From contig CAXNAA020000409.1 in NCBI GenBank assembly GCA_964200075.2, positions 1 to 21,541 on the forward strand: a DNA stretch of 21,541 nucleotides, given 5' to 3'. A program made the position numbers and the translations under genes. This stretch comes from Sphacelaria rigidula. Its lineage: Eukaryota; Phaeophyceae; Sphacelariales. This document shows positions 19,741-21,541 of the stretch, piece by piece. Below the pieces are notes generated by a model. It did not search any database and was not told where the DNA came from. It was given only the letters and a program-made list of their open reading frames with translations. Every line of letters begins with the position of its first letter. Positions within the stretch are counted from its first letter, which is position 1.

Positions 19741-20630
19741 GCGACAACCGTGTGCGCCTCCCCTTTTCTTTTGTTTCCAGCGCTGTTTACTTCGAACTTT
19801 CTCGGCCGAATCTGACCGGAGGCGGTATTCCTTGCGCCCGAGAGATACGGTTTCCTTTACCATCGCATAGCTTCATATGGAGGAAAAGGAACAAATGATC
19901 TCGCACAACATGTCAGCCGGGCCTTGTCTCGAAATCATTCGTAGTCGGCGTCACGATGCATGCATGCACGTTGCTTTGCTCTTCGCCACCCAACACTCAC
20001 GCATCATAAACAAGCACACATGGCTGTATCATAATACCTCATGTGAAAGCGGTACAGCAGCCCTCCGCTACAACATGATAAATCGACGTGATATCTCCTC
20101 ATTGGGTTGAATGGTACTACGCACTCCCCTCATGTTTATGTGGCAGGCTCAATGTCAGGCTGCCTTCTGGGCGATAATGCCCTCTCATTTGTACTGTATC
20201 TTCACCGTGTGCCTTGTTTGGAATAGCTCCACAGGTGAAGACCAGTCTCCGAGCCCGACCCAATGTTTCCATGGGCGATAAAAATGTGGATTATGGGCAA
20301 CGAGAGAGTACGTGTCACATGAATCCTGCAGTCACCCACAAGCCCTCCGAGGCACGAAGTTGCATTGGAGACCATGCCGCCATAGCAGGAGACATCGTTG
20401 TTGTCGCCCTGAAATCAGCTACAAGTCCACCGAGTTGTTTTTCAGCGCAATCAGGCGAGAACTCAAATATCTTGATTTTGGTGTCAAACCGCAATCGGGA
20501 ACCGCCATCAGGCCGTCTTTGACAAAAGCTCCAGGCGTGCAGTATTGGGACGTCTGCTCATCTCTATGGATAGACGGGGCTGAAGGATGTAGAGTACTGT
20601 ACATTTTACTTGAGATACCAAGTAACTCAC

Positions 20631-20812
20631 CACCCGGTCACGTTCCCCTAATACCGCGATATTTTTTAACAACTTTAGTACGGTTGAGTCGGCCAAGCGG
20701 GCACGGTATGCAACTGATGAACATGCCACGCGAGAACTCGACGAGCGGTCCTTCACCCACAGGCGGAAAGGATGGGCTTGTTTCTCTCGCTGCTCCCACG
20801 CCATCCATGCAG
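20631..20812 (-). CDS. Candidate 182-nt minus-strand exon
   Basis: On the minus strand, AACCAG|CTGCATGG opens 60 codons (phase 1 in, phase 0 out) ending at GGTG|GTGAGT, a strong donor. The peptide includes EQREKQAHPFRLWVKDR and DSTVLKLLKNIAVLGERDRV, plausible but unrecognised. The + strand also carries a 175-codon open frame (20312-20839) over the same DNA, so the coding strand is unresolved. Confidence 0.25.
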
Positions 20813-20899
20813 CTGGTTCTGGTGTGTCTTTCCCGTTGAAATTTGAGGTACCGATAGCTCGAACACAGCAGAGTACAGCCATAAAGCACAGTACAGCGT

Positions 20900-20930
20900 G
20901 GTCACCGCTGTATACCGCGGTACGGTGACC
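20900..20930. repeat. Nested hairpin GGTCACCG / CGGTGACC
   Basis: Perfect 8-bp arms (20900-20907, 20923-20930) enclose a 15-nt loop that holds another exact palindrome, TACCGCGGTA (20913-20922). Confidence 0.85.
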
Positions 20931-21440
20931 TGGGAAGCGTGCCTTCCCTTACTGCTGATAGTACTGCTCGTAGTACCTCCTTCTTCTCTGAGGGGTGATG
21001 GTAAGGGGATTTTCTTCCTGAATTTTTTGATTTTCTTGGTAGAAAGAAAATTGAAGCTTTCCTCTGACTTCTCCAAAATGAAAATACCGGAGAAAATCCG
21101 ACGTTAGATTTTCGGATACAAGTAACTTGTGGTCAGACTAGGCTTTTGCTTTTCATGCGTGATTCCCCCCCAAATACTTGTGTGTCTCGTTCAAAAGGGG
21201 TCATTCTGCAGCGGAAATCCCGCCGAGGCGTTACATTTGCTTGAGTTTAGTGTCGAAGATCGAAAAACAAGAACCCATAATGCGAATCATATGCGTGCAT
21301 AAAAAGGAAAAGCCTAAGTCAGACGTTAGTGTTAATCATTGCCTGACCTCATGTCAGTAGCGTTTCACCACTTGACAGTGAATCCTGGAAAATGGGGTCC
21401 ATCTCAAAGGTGAGGTTCAAGTGGCATTTCTCTTTTGCAG

Positions 21441-21541
21441 GGATGCCGCGAAACACTTACGATCGAGCGAAACCATCCTCCTCCCCAAATGTCCGCAGCA
21501 GCTAAGCAGCTGTGGCTAGGTGCACCTAACGAATGCGGTGT
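21441..21541 (+). CDS. Probable exon running off the right edge
   Basis: A textbook acceptor (TTTCTCTTTTGCAG|G) precedes 101 nt that stay open to the window end in phase 0, reading GCRETLTIERNHPPPQMSAA and then KQLWLGAP. A second frame (DAAKHLRSSETILLPKC) is open to a TAG at 21517-21519. No product can be named from so short a piece, and no upstream partner exon was identified. Confidence 0.35.

Overview
The window looks like nuclear DNA of an intron-rich eukaryote. The best guess is a brown alga or a related stramenopile (Ectocarpus-like), inferred from roughly balanced GC, no obvious CpG loss, long GT-AG introns with T-rich tails, short A/R/E-rich coding exons and many simple repeats. There are no bacterial-style operons or ribosome binding sites. 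No marker gene fixes the species, so this is an inference. Most long open frames here are intronic or intergenic noise.

The one well-supported gene lies on the + strand from about 2.9 kb to 15.03 kb. Seven exons can be chained: 2882-3066, 3800-3917, 9242-9736, 10929-11138, 12631-12707, 13941-14052 and 14408-15034. All six introns are GT-AG and the reading phase matches at every junction. The conceptual product is about 607 residues: two N-terminal helical repeats, a long Ala/Arg/Glu-rich coiled coil, a compact soluble domain with a strand-PGSS-strand signature, and two C-terminal membrane segments. I do not recognise the family. It reads as a membrane-anchored coiled-coil (tether, scaffold or sensor-like) protein. 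The true first exon is uncertain; a Kozak-like ATG at 2548 is a phase-compatible alternative.

Layout. 1-2.5 kb: non-coding flank, opening with a near-perfect 90-nt palindrome (13-102) and a second imperfect fold-back (104-225). 2.5-15.0 kb: the gene. Its 5.3-kb intron 2 holds a candidate extra exon (6835), a cluster of short-loop hairpins (7271-7606) and a long antisense open frame. Intron 3 holds an inverted pair of diverged exon-like sequences (10299-10461). 15.0-21.5 kb: mostly non-coding and T- or TG-rich, with an ATTTT microsatellite, a possible retroelement relic near 16.8 kb, two weak minus-strand exon candidates (19218-19301, 20631-20812), a G-quadruplex motif, and a probable + strand exon running off the right edge.

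The heptamer TACTGTA/TACAGTA occurs at least 15 times across the window against about 2 expected by base composition. No rRNA, tRNA, CRISPR or intact transposon was found.
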